This document shows, in pieces, positions 22,900 through 34,274 of a stretch of DNA of 64,000 bases. Each line of letters opens with the position of its first letter. The stretch's first letter is position 1. The notes beneath the pieces were generated by a model, which saw nothing but the letters and a program-made list of their open reading frames with translations, made no database searches and was not told where the DNA came from. Made by a program: the position numbers and the translations under genes. The stretch comes from Rachicladosporium sp. CCFEE 5018 (Eukaryota > Ascomycota > Dothideomycetes > Cladosporiales > Cladosporiaceae), in NCBI GenBank assembly GCA_002077045.2, contig KZ111151.1, forward strand, positions 777,718 to 841,717, in the 5' to 3' direction.

Positions 22900-24098
22900 A
22901 TGGCTCCCCAACCCCACCTAACCCACCTCACGAACCCCCTAGCAACACCCCAGCAGCTCGAAACCTCAGCCTCGCAACTCGATGGCATTCCCGCGGACCT
23001 GGAATCCTCGATCCACTACGAAAGCGCACGGCACGTCCAAGCAGCCGGAATCCTGCTTCGCCTGCCGCAGGAGATAATAGCACAAGCTATCGTCATCTTG
23101 ACGCGGTTCTGGACGGGACCTGGCGGTGAGGGTCTGTGGGATGTGAATGCTAAGGTGAGTCATGAGAATGTTGGAACTCTTGGGTGACGATCGAAGTGAA
23201 TCATGATCTTTACTTCCCTGCTGCTAGTTATGATATCGAAGGGAAAGCGAACGGCTCTCTGTGTTTCTCGGTCTCACTGTAGTTGTGAGCGCGTGTTGGA
23301 CAAATCGCTGAGTATCACACAACGCTCGCTCCTGGCTAGTGACCCCTGATGGGAGCCCTCTAAGTAACACAGTCGCTGGCCTTCAATACCGTAGTCAAAC
23401 TGAAAGCGCTAGAGATCCTCGCGATGATGAACGAGAAGGTAATGCTGACGGGTCACAAACAGGATGCAGCAGCAGCAGCGCTCTACGTAACCGCCAAACC
23501 CTCCGCCACACCAGTCTCCCCCAAGTCGCTACTGAGTGTCTTCAACACCCTCACCGCGACCCGGCCAGACTTTGCAAATCCCCCAGACAAGCTGCCTCCA
23601 ACTTCCCCACCTGTCACGTCGCAACCCCTCACACCCGCCCACCTCTTCAGTATAGAATCATTCCTCCTAATCTGCCTGAACTTCCAAACCCACGTCTCCC
23701 TGCCCCATCCCCTCCTAATAACCTACCTTCAAACCCTCTCCCTGCTCCCACCCCCCTCACCCTCCGCAGCCAAGCTCCCCCACCGCGCATTAGCCCACCT
23801 CAACTCGGCGCGCTTCAGCCCGCAGAAGCTCTACCTGACGCACCAGCCCAACGCGCTGGCCGTGGCTGCTATATATCTCGCGGCGAGAGAGTTGGGCGTG
23901 AAACTGCCGGAGGTGGAGTGGTGGGAGGTGTTTGATGTGGGGAGGGAGGAGCTGGGGTTTGTGGTTGTGGGAATGAAGAGTATGGAGGGGTGGGCGGAGA
24001 GGGAACGGGAGGTCTGGAAGGGCAGGAGAGTGCCGATTACGGCGGAGGAGGTTAGGGGAGAGGTAGAGAGGAGATGGATGCTAGAGAAGCGGGAATGA
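22900..24098 (+). CDS. cyclin (cyclin L-like, transcription/splicing type)
   Basis: Exons 22900-23154 and 23463-24098 give 296 residues; the join is in phase 0. The intron is long for this locus (308 bp), so a small internal exon cannot be excluded. Exon 1 contains HLTNPLATPQQLETSASQLD and ILLRLPQEIIAQAIVILTRF, the first cyclin-box helices. Exon 2 continues DAAAAALYVTAK and later LYLTHQPNALAVAAIYLAAR and KLPEVEWWEVFDV, the second box. This pattern occurs in fungal cyclin-domain proteins annotated near cyclin L/K, which pair with transcription- or splicing-associated CDKs. Which CDK it serves is not visible here. It lies tail to tail with RPC31, 120 bp away. Confidence 0.8.
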
Positions 24099-24220
24099 AA
24101 GGCTCTGATAATTTGCATGGCAGTACTAACAGCTATGAATGCCTCGCACAAAGCACCGGGGTATCGTCGATCGACCGCGCCTAAAACGCCAGTACACAGT
24201 GAACGCGGATGTTGCGCCTC

Positions 24221-25245
24221 TCAATCCATCTCGCCTCCCCCGCCATCGTCCCCACCGCCATCATCATGGTCGCTTTCGCCATCCTCGAAGTACTGCTCGG
24301 CGTTGTAGTCGTCGTTAGCTAGCTCCTCGTTCTCCGGGTCGTCCTCGTCAAAGTCGTTATCTTGTAGCTCTTCTGGCGCATCTTCGTCATCGTCCTTCTT
24401 GGCGCCGTCCTCGTCGTCTTTATCCACTTCAGGAACCTCATCAATTTCGTCGAGCTCAGCAAGCTTGTCGCGATTGGACTTGGCCGAGAGCTTTAGTCGC
24501 TTCGGCTTGCGCTCTGCGCCGGTGTCATCGGTAGAGTCGAGCACACACCATAGCTCTTTTGGGAAGTGCCCCTTGACTATCGCCCCGTCTGTTAGTCACG
24601 GCGCACACCCAGGCTGATCGCAAGGTTCGCGCATACCGAACGGAAACTCCTCAAACTTGGGGACCTTCTCAGCGCCTCTGCCCCGCTTGAGCCCATACTG
24701 CTGCACATCCTCGAATGGGTTGAACTGCTTCGTTACCGCAGCGCGCTGTCGATTCTTCGCTTGCAGGCCTTCGATAGCTTTGGCGAGCCAGCCGTTGCGC
24801 ACGTTGTCTTGGAGGTCAAGGTAGAAGCGTATTTGCTCTTTCTCCTGCTCGGTGGCTGGAGGTGCCAGGTGTGGGAAGTATTGCTGGAAGAGATTCAGCT
24901 CATCAGGTTCCTGATCGTCGGCGGCTGGTGAGGCGCGCGACATGGCGCGTCACATGCTGGGCGATGCGCTGTTTGTGTAGTGAGAAGGGAGTTGCGACTG
25001 CGCGAGGTCGAGCTTGAATGGCAGCCACGCTGTCGCATCGCGGAACGACCCCGCGGTTGAGGGCATTGAACTAGGTACTGACTCGCTTCACTTACGGGAA
25101 AAAGTCCAATTTCTGGATCGTCTGCCTGAGCAAACGCGGCTTCGAGCTCCTTGTCGATCAGAATCCCAAGAGTTCCAGAGGCCATTCGAGTGGCTGCGCT
25201 GCCTCCAAAGCCGCCGCCTCGTCCGCCGCGGCCTCCACGGGACAT
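24221..25245 (-). CDS. RPC31: RNA polymerase III subunit Rpc31/RPC7
   Basis: Three exons (25245-25096, 24910-24637, 24588-24221) give 263 residues in a consistent frame. The protein starts MSRGGRGGRGGGFGG, has a central conserved segment (FNPFEDVQQYGLKRGRG...KVPKFEEFPFG), and the third exon restores HFPKELWCVLD, the typical Rpc31 motif. It ends in a strongly acidic Asp/Glu tail of about 70 residues. Rpc31 is part of the Rpc82-Rpc34-Rpc31 heterotrimer that bridges Pol III to TFIIIB during initiation. The acceptor of exon 2 (CAG at 24911-24913) is the least certain junction. The gene is divergent from eIF3l. Confidence 0.86.
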
Positions 25246-25617
25246 GTTGGCGTTTGAGTGAGTGAGAGTAGGTGGCGGACGATGGTCGTGTGAGATTCGC
25301 TAGCGACCCGGTCGTAAGTGTATGCGGCTGAGTAATCGGATCGCAGTGTCCAGCATTGCGAGAGCGAGTCCTGTTGTCGATATATGGAAAAGTGTTCAGA
25401 GTGAATTGATCTATTGAAGATGCATGAGTGAAATAGTAGGTGAATGACTCGCAACGAATGAAATCTTGGCGGGTCTCTCGAAAATCCGCCGAGTCGACCG
25501 CACCTGATTACCACCACCGGCGATCAGATCAACTCATTTCCGCCGACCAAAACGCCGCCCACCCCTCCCTGAGACTATCCCGCCGCCGAACCCTAGGCTC
25601 GAAGGCCCCTCGCCGTC
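25246..25617. promoter_or_regulatory. bidirectional promoter, RPC31 / eIF3l
   Basis: Only 372 bp lies between the start codons of the divergent RPC31 and eIF3l genes, so both promoters and 5' leaders must be compact and may share elements. No consensus site stood out by eye. Confidence 0.55.
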
Positions 25618-27123
25618 ATGTCGGTCCGCCAAGCACCGGCATACCAGCAGCCACCTGCGCAGCGCGAACCGAACGATGATCCCGACGTAGAGGAGGAAGC
25701 GCTTGCCAGCACATACCGGGAGCAAGTAACCTATCAGGATGGGGCAGACTATGACTTGGACCGAGTACCGTCAGCGAACGCACCTCAAGATCTGCAAGCA
25801 CAATTAGTGCAAGCCGCGCAACCGCTGGAGTACCAAGCGACGATAGAGACGAAGATATCGAGCTACGACCAGTACTGCAACCTTTTCCACTTCATTCTGA
25901 ACAGCGAGGGACCGGTGGATATCGATGTGCCATCTGTGAGTGTTTTGTCTGGTGCAGCGTAGGGTATTGTGTGCTGATGAGATTATCAGAACTTCTGGGC
26001 GTGGGATGTGATCGACGAGTTCATCTACCAGTTCAACGCCTTCTGCGCATACCGCCAAAAGGTCGCCTTGCAACAGTCCTCCACCCAAGTGAACGAAGAC
26101 GAAGTCGCCATACTCCGAGAGAACCCCTCAACATGGGGCTGCTACTCGGTCCTCAACGTCCTGTACTCCCTCATCCAACGCTCCCAGATCAGCGAACAAC
26201 TCGCAGCAACGAAACGCGGCGAGGATCCCAGTGCCTATAAGGGAGAGTATGGCGGTCGGCCACTCTATCAAATGCTAGGCTACTTCTCCATCCTCGGCCT
26301 CCTTCGAGTTCACTGCCTGCTCGGAGACTTCAGTCTCGCCCTGAAGACAATCGACGACATCGAGCTGAACAAACGCGCAATGTTCGCCCGCGTCATGGCA
26401 GCGAACTTCAGCACATACTACCACGTAGGTTTCAGCTACATGATGATGCACCGCTACGCCGACGCATTACGGAATTTCAACCACATCCTCGTCTACGTCA
26501 GCCGGACGAAGAACTTCCAGAAGAACCAGCAGTACGACAGCATCACCAAGAAAAACGACCAGATGTACGCTCTCGTAGCCATCTGCGTGGCGTTCCACCC
26601 AACACGTCTAGATGACACGATCCACACAGCTCTCCGGGAGAAGTACGGCGAGCAGCTAACGCGTATGCAGCGCGGTGGCCCTGAAGCGCTGCCAATCTTC
26701 GAGGAGCTCTTCCGTGCCGCGTGCCCTCGCTTCATTTCGCCAACGCCTCCAGACTTCGACAACCCATCCGCGAACATCGATCCCGTGGAACACCACCTTG
26801 TGATCTTCATGGAAGAAGTGAAGACGAACATGTTCGCACCCACAGTCCGGTCATACCTCAAGCTGTACACGACCATGGATCTCACGAAGCTCGCTGGTTT
26901 CTTGGAGGTCGACTCAGAGACGCTTCGAGGCTGGCTGCTGGTTAACAAGCAGCGGTCACGGCAGATCAGGCACTCTGGTGAGGGTGGATTGCTAGAGGGT
27001 GAGATGGTGAACTCCGGGGATCTGGACTATGCTATGGAGGGTGATCTGATCCATGTCAGCGAGGCGAAGGTCGGGCGAAAACTTGTCGATTGGTATCTGA
27101 GAAATCTGGCGAGGACATACTAG
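25618..27123 (+). CDS. EIF3L: translation initiation factor eIF3 subunit L
   Basis: Exons 25618-25935 and 25990-27123 (54-bp intron, GTGAGT...TATCAG) encode 483 residues. After a disordered N-terminus the conserved core starts with YDQYCNLFHFILNSEGPVD and NFWAWDVIDEFIYQFNAFC across the splice. It continues through MLGYFSILGLLRVHCLLGDF, and the C-terminal PCI-type region is recognisable (YLKLYTTMDLTKLAGFLEVD). eIF3l is an octamer-core PCI subunit, kept in filamentous fungi and animals but absent from budding yeast, which fits a Pezizomycotina genome. Length is as expected. Confidence 0.94.
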
Positions 27124-27656
27124 GCCTCCGTCGATGGTGCAGCACTCTAAAGGCCGAGACCGATGCTCCGAGCGCGGTGACATGGGGAGCGATGGCGTCT
27201 GGCGATCAATGCCGGGAAGGTAATGAAATCATTTGCGTGGGTGGGCTGGTAGTGCGAACAGTGCGATGCACCAAAATCGCAAGCTCGCGAGTATGACTGT
27301 CTAACCAAAAAGCATAAGAGGGGTGTGTCCAAACATGGAGATTTCTCACGGGACTGCAGACTTGCAAAGGCATTGATGCGCCGAAGTCGCACGGATCTGC
27401 GTACATGCACAGCAACGCAGCGCTACATTGCGTTTCTGAGACCCGAGGGACGGGATAATGCAGCGATTCTCCGTGCAGGAAAATTAAGCTTCATGAACGG
27501 CGCTGTCGGGTATCTATATGCTTGCTCTCCCAATGCCCGCTCCAACTCTAAGAAACTCTCACTTCGCCGTACTGTACCCATACTTCGTGAAGGTGACCTG
27601 CCATAATGTCAAGCTGTCGCCGATCTTCCTTGACACGCCATCTCGAATACCACTCA
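27124..27656. other. convergent 3' intergenic region
   Basis: About 530 bp between the ends of eIF3l and the TBC gene. Short frames only. This is close to the left limit of the block that reappears downstream, but copy B lacks this part, so the true left boundary cannot be seen. Confidence 0.5.
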
Positions 27657-29918
27657 TCACCCCCTCACAGTCCTCCCCCTCCACCGTCCCTTCCACTTCC
27701 CATTCACCTTACTCGCAGTATCGATCCGCTCCAACTTCGGTCCATCCCGCAACTCCCGTCTCCGCACATCAATCAACTCCTGACTCACTCCTCCAAACCC
27801 TCCTTTGCGCCTCATAGCACCCTCGATCAAGCCATTGACGTCCGTCAAGCCCCTCGGAAACCTCTGCACCGCGCCAAAGACCTCCATGGAATCTTGCAGC
27901 GGCTCGATGATAGGCAGAGAAAGCGAGAAGATGTGCAGCGCGATGCGAAAGAGCGATTTCGAGCCTTCAAAGAAGAGCAGATCCCATGTCCGCAGCACGG
28001 ACTCGATGGGTAGAGTATTGATGAACAGCGCCATGAACCATGCCGTAGTTGCCAAGCTAATCGTAGGCAACGCCGCGTCCGGACCAGCAGTATTACGGCG
28101 ATCTTCGGGCGAGCGGTTGGTGAGTTTCGTCCAGACTGCTGGCAAGTAGTCTTTCACCAACGACATGAGGACTGCTATATCGGTGTTGGCCCCCGAGAGG
28201 GTCAGGCCGTGGGTGCCGGGGAGGTGGAGAGTGGTGATCTGATTTAGGAGGATGAAAGCTTTCTCTTCGTCGGCGTTTAGGAAGAGGAGGAGTAGCGCGG
28301 CAATGAAGTTTAGGGATTGGCAGTAGCCTATACTGGGGTTGTGGAGGGCGAAGACTTGGAGGAGGCGGCGGAGGGAGGCGATGAGAGGGGTTTCTTCGGG
28401 AGGTGGACGGCGTTTCTTTTCGTTCGAGAGGTGTTCGCTGCGGGTGTTGAAGTCGCCGGAGGAGTCAGGCTTGAAGCGGATGTTGTCTGGGAAGGTGCGA
28501 TGGAGATCGCGCTCGATGTGTTCTCTGTCCGTCTCGGAGAGCTTAGTCTCCACCTGGGCGAGTAGTCTTTGGTATTGGCCAGGGTTCTCCTTCAATAGGC
28601 CAGGTCCGCCGGCGTAGTAGAACCAGGCTGAGCCGCGCCACTCGGGTGGGATACCTTTGCGAACGTAGCGTTTGACCTTCTCACTTTTGATGGGAAAGCG
28701 AATCGGATTATGTGTCGTCAGACCATACGAGCGCATCAGTACATCCCACTTCTTCCGTCGGCGCGTCAGATGATCCGTGTAGCCAGCATTCCAGGCGTCA
28801 TACTGGTCGAGCGTGATGTAGTGCGACGCCTTCTTGAAGCCATATCGATCGCGAGGGACCGGCCCAGAAGCAGTCATCGGTGAGCTGGGACTGCGATTTC
28901 CTGGTGATGAAGCTAGTGCTGGCAGCCAGAGACCATTCGTACGCAGGGGAGTCTCAGGCGCATCGTCTCGGCTGTTGACGAGATGCAGAGCGTGGAATGT
29001 AGTAGTGACGATCTTGTCGACAACTTTGGATGATTCAGAGGGAGGCTCTGGTGGCGGTGCCTTAAAGCGATCCAGTAGACTAGCGCTCTGACTCCTTCTG
29101 TGCGCCCTCTTTCTATCCCATGCCAGTTTCGTCTCCAAGCGCGCCTCCTCAGCAGACGCTCTCCGACTCGTTGGCGCGGGTTCTGGAACTACGAGCTCAT
29201 CGTCTGCAGCCTCTTCTTCCAGGCTTGGCTTCCTGCTCTCCTCGAAGCCATTCTCGTACATGCGAATGACTTGCTCAACATCCAGGCTTTCACGCATGAG
29301 GGTGGTATCCCGAGACTGTGCAGTATACTCGCTCTGCGAACTCGCGCCAGTACGATAGCTCTCCCGATCTGTCGTATTGCTGCTGACATTCGCCAGACTC
29401 GAATTGCTCGTCAATGCGGAGCGTAGTGACTGCCTTACGCCCTCCGTGCCCAGATCCTCGTTGGTAATGCCAGGCGTGCCAGGTCCACTTAGCATCTTCT
29501 GTATGCTTTTGCTGGACACCCTGCGTCTGAGGCTCCTTAGCCCTCCAGTAAACGACTTCGAGCTCTTCGGTGCCTTCCCTCCAGGCGGCGATCGCGGCGA
29601 AGGCAAGGGGGATGATGACGAGCTTCCTTCCTCCCTAGTTGGTAACGGAGGCACCTCTCTCTCATACCCAGCTTTTATTGCAGGCACCTTGAACACCATC
29701 TTCGCCCTTTCCGGCCGCGCAGCATATGCATGCTCCGAGCTGGCACTGAAGGGATCCAACTTTGGTACCGGATCAGCAGTCCTTGGGTTGAAGCCTCGTA
29801 CGTGTGGCATGGGGTCGTGTTCCCCCGTGAAGATTGGCCTGGGTGCACGTCGCCATTGCGCGGACGCCTTCCGCAGGGGTAGATGGGGCTGTGGCAGCGG
29901 TGGAGTGGTAGTCGACAT
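27657..29918 (-). CDS. TBC-domain Rab GTPase-activating protein, copy A
   Basis: An intronless 753-residue frame. Residues 1-410 are Ser/Pro/Arg-rich and disordered. The TBC domain starts at KGIPPEWRGSAW (about 417) and contains both catalytic fingers: the arginine in IERDLHRTFPDN (about 472) and the glutamine in GYCQSLNF (about 532). It ends near 690. Both fingers present means an active GAP is expected; it would speed GTP hydrolysis on a Rab/Ypt protein in vesicle traffic. The Rab partner is not predictable. It is the first gene of the duplicated block. Confidence 0.9.
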   Translation of the reverse strand: MSTTTPPLPQPHLPLRKASAQWRRAPRPIFTGEHDPMPHVRGFNPRTADPVPKLDPFSASSEHAYAARPERAKMVFKVPAIKAGYEREVPPLPTREEGSSSSSPLPSPRSPPGGKAPKSSKSFTGGLRSLRRRVSSKSIQKMLSGPGTPGITNEDLGTEGVRQSLRSALTSNSSLANVSSNTTDRESYRTGASSQSEYTAQSRDTTLMRESLDVEQVIRMYENGFEESRKPSLEEEAADDELVVPEPAPTSRRASAEEARLETKLAWDRKRAHRRSQSASLLDRFKAPPPEPPSESSKVVDKIVTTTFHALHLVNSRDDAPETPLRTNGLWLPALASSPGNRSPSSPMTASGPVPRDRYGFKKASHYITLDQYDAWNAGYTDHLTRRRKKWDVLMRSYGLTTHNPIRFPIKSEKVKRYVRKGIPPEWRGSAWFYYAGGPGLLKENPGQYQRLLAQVETKLSETDREHIERDLHRTFPDNIRFKPDSSGDFNTRSEHLSNEKKRRPPPEETPLIASLRRLLQVFALHNPSIGYCQSLNFIAALLLLFLNADEEKAFILLNQITTLHLPGTHGLTLSGANTDIAVLMSLVKDYLPAVWTKLTNRSPEDRRNTAGPDAALPTISLATTAWFMALFINTLPIESVLRTWDLLFFEGSKSLFRIALHIFSLSLPIIEPLQDSMEVFGAVQRFPRGLTDVNGLIEGAMRRKGGFGGVSQELIDVRRRELRDGPKLERIDTASKVNGKWKGRWRGRTVRG

Positions 29919-30639
29919 GGCTTCAGGCAGCGCTTCGACGAAGGGCGCGCAGCCTTCTTCGAGGTCGTTCTTGCGCGATTGCTCTCGTGACCCACTGTCG
30001 TTGTTTGTGGATCACCACCGTGCCGCTTTCAATGGTTCGTCCGGCAAGCGCTCCATCACGCTCTCTTCAGCCCTCCTCGCCCAGTATGTGTTCGACAGAC
30101 AGTCTGTATAAATCTCGCGGTCCCAATGCGCAAGAAGCAGCCCTGTGCCTTATCAGCGGCAGGTAGTTGGCAGACTCATTTCCGCCCGTTTGCACGCAAT
30201 TACAAGCTCGTGTTAAGCGACATGTGATATGACCGGGTTCCAGGAACGGACATGCCCGCTGGGAGTAAGCGCGCGGCTGTCGGCATCCGGAGCTGAGTTT
30301 CGCCGAACTCTGGGAATAGATCGAGTCTCGATAGAATCAGATACTTCGAATGGAGAAGTAATCGAGCTCTCACACTTGATCCGTGGTGAAGTGCATGTCT
30401 GCTCACATTCGCACATCCTCAGTCTGCTCTGACGGGCCTAAGCTTTCACACCGTTGGCATGTTCATCGGTACCTGCACGTTGTAGGAAGCCATGCTCAAG
30501 TAATTGCATCTGTGTGTAGCTATGTGTTCTACCCAGACGCCGTACGCATCGCTAGTGGCATGTGCAAGTACATATGTACACCGTCGTCTCCCACCCATGC
30601 CATGTACACCTACACTCTCGCACCGACTCATACATGCCC
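29919..30639. other. intergenic, TBC promoter side (copy A)
   Basis: About 720 bp between the start of the TBC gene and the stop of the E2 gene. No gene seen; the counterpart is 41861-42581 with many substitutions but the same length. Confidence 0.5.
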
Positions 30640-31211
30640 TCAACCCTTCGCATACCGTCCAACCCACTCCCGCGCAACCTTCTCCCACTCTGGCTTCCTC
30701 TGCCTGTACTGCTCCGCAATTCCTGCTTCCACCGCATCATCGGGCTGCGGCGCAGCCAACACACCCCTCACTAATCCCAGCACCTCCTTGATCTTATTTG
30801 GTGGCTTCCACTCATCCGGCCGCAGCATCCCGAGGCACATGGCGCCGCGCTCATCGTTCGAGACGTTTGGGTGGTAGATCTTCGTTTTGAAAGAGATTGA
30901 AGGTGGCTTGAAGGGGTAGTCTTTGGGTAGCGTGAGAGCGAGAAGGAACGTGCCGCCCTAGATCTTGTCAGCTGAAGTGGCTCCAACTTCCACCGAGATA
31001 AGGCTATCTTACAGCGTAGACCGTTTCCGAGGGACCGGTCATAGTGATCTCCCAATTGAGGTAGTCGCTCTCATTGGGAAGTCTGATGGTGCAGCCGGGC
31101 GGTGGAGTGCTGGTGCATTCGGCCAACTCCTACGAGAGCGTCAGTGATGCCAGCGCTTATCAGCGATATTGCTCAGGTACTGACCTTCATGATGCGCTTA
31201 TTGCTAGCCAT
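30640..31211 (-). CDS. E2 ubiquitin-conjugating enzyme, copy A
   Basis: Three exons (31211-31185, 31129-31013, 30957-30640) encode 153 residues, the length of a minimal class I E2. The UBC fold is complete. It starts MASNKRIMKELAEC, then PPPGCTIRLPNESDYLNWE, FLLALTLPKDYPFKPPSISF, the HPN motif at residues 77-79, and catalytic Cys89 in RGAMCLGML. The spacing between HPN and the Cys is about two residues longer than in UBC4/5. DEWKPPNKIKEVLGLV follows. It probably charges ubiquitin for RING E3s; the specific pathway is unknown. All introns are GT-AG. Confidence 0.9.
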
Positions 31212-31951
31212 GGTAGCTGATTGCTCTCCGGCTTCAAGGAAAGTGTGAGCCGGTGCAGAACGTAAGAGTGCAGGTAGAAGAAGAGAAAGTTAATGAGACG
31301 GGTCAAATGAGATCGATTTCGATCGCGATACTCACGTTGTCGCACAGAAGCAAACCAAGTGAGAGATGGTATTACAAGTGATGCAGGGCGAAGTCGAGTC
31401 AGCCTTGTGCGGCATTCGCTGCGGACTTGCCTTGACGACTCGGCTGTGTCGTTCTTACCTGATTTAAAGTTGTGTTGCCTCTCGGAACGAGTTCCGGCTT
31501 CCGGCTTGAACACGGACCGCTCCCGGCAAATCGTAACTTCGCCCAGTCTGCGTCAACGCTCGAGGACCTCATCCTTAAGTTTACCATTCCTTTGTCAAGG
31601 TCTTCACAACAGCCATGTCGCTCCACAGTGCCCGCGATAGAGCGCTGCAGCACTTTGCGACGTGTCCAAGCAAGTCCAGCGGCTCTTGAGTGCAGTATCA
31701 CATGCATGTCATCGCTGCCGCAATCGCACCAGGAAGAGCATCACCAATCGTCTGAGACATACGGGGATGCCTATGTGCAGTATGTTCTATGTTCTATATC
31801 ACGGACAATCGCGCGCAACTTTGTCACGCGCGACCCTAAAAGCAAACAAAGGAGTGACTAAATGTCAAGATCATAGCTGCCGCTACCGCTCACATCTCCA
31901 CGGCCGCGCTCGGCACCACTTGGGTCACGCTACCTAGTTCCCCTCACACGA
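31212..31951. other. intergenic, E2 promoter / hydrolase 3' side (copy A)
   Basis: About 740 bp containing the E2 promoter and the 3' end of the hydrolase. The stretch 31330-31530 is conserved in copy B (43260-43470); the remainder (31530-31950) has no clear counterpart in B, where the interval is about 230 bp shorter. Confidence 0.5.
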
Positions 31952-33286
31952 TCACAAAGTTCTGTCGAGGAAGCTCGTAATCACTTCATATGCTCCGGTT
32001 GCGTTCCGATGGAAGTTCAGATGATGACTAGCCTCCGGCTGCAAGTATGCGACGAACGGCTTCGCGTTCTTGTAGTAAGTCTTGGCCGGCTCGTCGAAAA
32101 CGCCTGGACAGTAGCCATCGCAAACGATGTAGTCGGTCTCGGCCGTTATGGCCAGCGCGGCGCCAGTGAAGCTCGAGGTGTCGGGGACAGTGGCAAAGGT
32201 AAGAAATTCGCCGATGCTGAAGGCTTCCTTGGTCGACTCGACGTAGGCTACCGCGTTGGTGTCGTAGTAGGGATATTTGAAATAGCTGTGAAGCTCAGTC
32301 AGCTAATGCAGTCGCTGTGGAGAGGGTAATGAGCCTCTAAGCTTACTTCTCGACCAGCGCGTACTTATCCACCCAGGTCAAGTAGCCAGTATCCAGCAGG
32401 CCGAACCTCTGAGCGTTCGACAGAGCTGCAACTCGCGGCACAAACGAGCGCAGCAGACCATTGCCATTGACGCCCGCAGCGAGATTCGCGCCGAAAGCAG
32501 TCAGCACCACAGCATCGGCGATGTCGGGAGTCGCGGCGATGGTGTTATGGGTGATGTAGCTTCCGAACGAGAAGCCCATGAGGACGAGCTTGGAGGGCTT
32601 GCCAACAGTGCTGGTATACTGGCCAGTGCGGACAGCTGCGGCGAGTTGCTGGAGGACAGCCACGCCAGTGCTGAGCTGAGTCACGTAGCCGGACGCCCTG
32701 TCATGGCAGTCAATACAGTTCCCAAAGAGAGAGGAAGATGGATGCCATACTTCGACGACTCTCCACACCCAACACGATCATAGAAGAACACCGAATACCC
32801 AGCCTCAACAGCGTATTGCACGAAATTATACTGATCAGGACTATAAGCTGAGTTCCAGTGAGCTCTCCCGGGTCCAATGCCATGGGTAGCCAGAATTACA
32901 GTCATCTCCTTCCCATCTGGCTTGCGAGGCGTGCAGAACGACGCAGCAACGGTATAATCCGCTGTCTCATGCACAGTCCCGTTCACGATGCTAGGGAAGC
33001 TAGCAGTAGGACGGGTCGTGAAGTCTGCCCACGATTGCTCGAGGGCGTAATTGTCGGGCCACTGGCTGAAGTTGAAGTTGACGCGATCGTAGGAGATGCT
33101 GATGGGAACTGTGTACTCGACGCAGTGGGCGTTGGCTGGGTAGTAGGGCTGTGTCAGAGCTGGGGTGGTATTATTGGTGCCGCTCTGGCCGTAGCCGGCT
33201 CCGGGTGGGCAAGCTGCTGCATCGACGCCGAGAGCGCAGAGGACGGCGGTGGCGATGGCCATGGTGGTGAGGGAGGACATGTTCAT
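31952..33286 (-). CDS. secreted alpha/beta hydrolase (lipase/esterase-like), copy A
   Basis: Exons 33286-32751, 32697-32347 and 32285-31952 encode 406 residues; both introns are GT-AG in phase 2. A signal peptide (TTMAIATAVLCALGVDAAA) starts the protein. The hydrolase fold includes ILATHGIGPGRAHWN (oxyanion region), FFYDRVGCGES, the nucleophile elbow GFSFGS with Ser222, a candidate acid in ETDYIVCDGYC, and the catalytic His in EAGHHLNFH. There are several N-glycosylation sequons. The substrate is unknown. Its place next to a regulator and choline-oxidising enzymes makes a choline-ester or lipid substrate conceivable, which is inference only. Confidence 0.85.
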
Positions 33287-34274
33287 AGAAAAGCTGGTGC
33301 TTCGCGATCGAGCAGGCGGCTATCCTAGAAGTGCTAAAGAAAAATGAAGCTGGGTTGATGAAGATGGAATAGAAGGCGAATACTTCGCGGACTCTTATAG
33401 TCGACATGATGTGGTTTGAGCTGCTTGCATCACTTTGAGTTGAGGGTCCTTGCATCTGGTCTTCAATCTCGTCTCACTCTGCACGACATAGCAGCGACCT
33501 ATTGCGTCGGTCGAAGGATTGCGCGAGATATCCATTTCGTGGAATGAGACTACTCAAGTGCTGTCCGCCGAAGTGCTGACAGCTCAGCTTCCAAGGCTGT
33601 GCCCTGTGCAAAGTTGTGGACGATGTTACTTGATCAACGCAGGAGACGCCAAGGTGTGTGTAGGGAGTGGCTTATCTGTCAGTGCATGGTATACACTCGG
33701 ATCATGCGTCGCGACTTCAGCTCTGACCAGATACGGAAGCATTGCTCGAGCTGAGCATGTCATACACGGTGGCGCGACATGATCTGCTGGCTGGAAGACC
33801 ATGCACCGCCATATGTGCTTATTCATTTGTCATAGCATCGAACCACGGTCGCCTGCATTCCAGGACATCTTAAAAATCATGGGTAAGGAGATGATGGCGC
33901 ATTCGCCTCCATTCGGCCTGAGCATCCCACAGTGATGGAGTCCGAACACTTGCAGGAGTAACAACGCAGATTCGTAGGGGAGCTGTCGAGGGGTGGCAGC
34001 AAAGAAGTGCATGTGTGCAATCGTGCTGTCGATTTATGACATTTGATCTCATTTCGCCAACAGCCCGTACTGATTACATGCTTCTGCGACGCGCACTCGC
34101 GATGGAGCGCTGCTGATAAAGGGTGCATTGAGAGACATCTCTCGTTCCTCCGTCGAAGTAGGCACTGATTCACCGCTCACTCGTTTGCTACCAAAGTGCT
34201 CCGCCGATACAACCAGACCGATATGAACATCCTCTGCGGCGCAGACGCCGGAGGGGACTAGGACGATATCAGCC
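33287..34274. other. intergenic (copy A)
   Basis: About 990 bp with no recognisable gene. The part near 33520-33790 is conserved in copy B (45230-45500) with substitutions that break frames, which suggests non-coding sequence. Confidence 0.5.

Noticed and set aside
29919..30639. Short frames near 30600-30840 as separate genes
   Set aside because: They are exon 3 of the E2 gene on the minus strand or its shadows.
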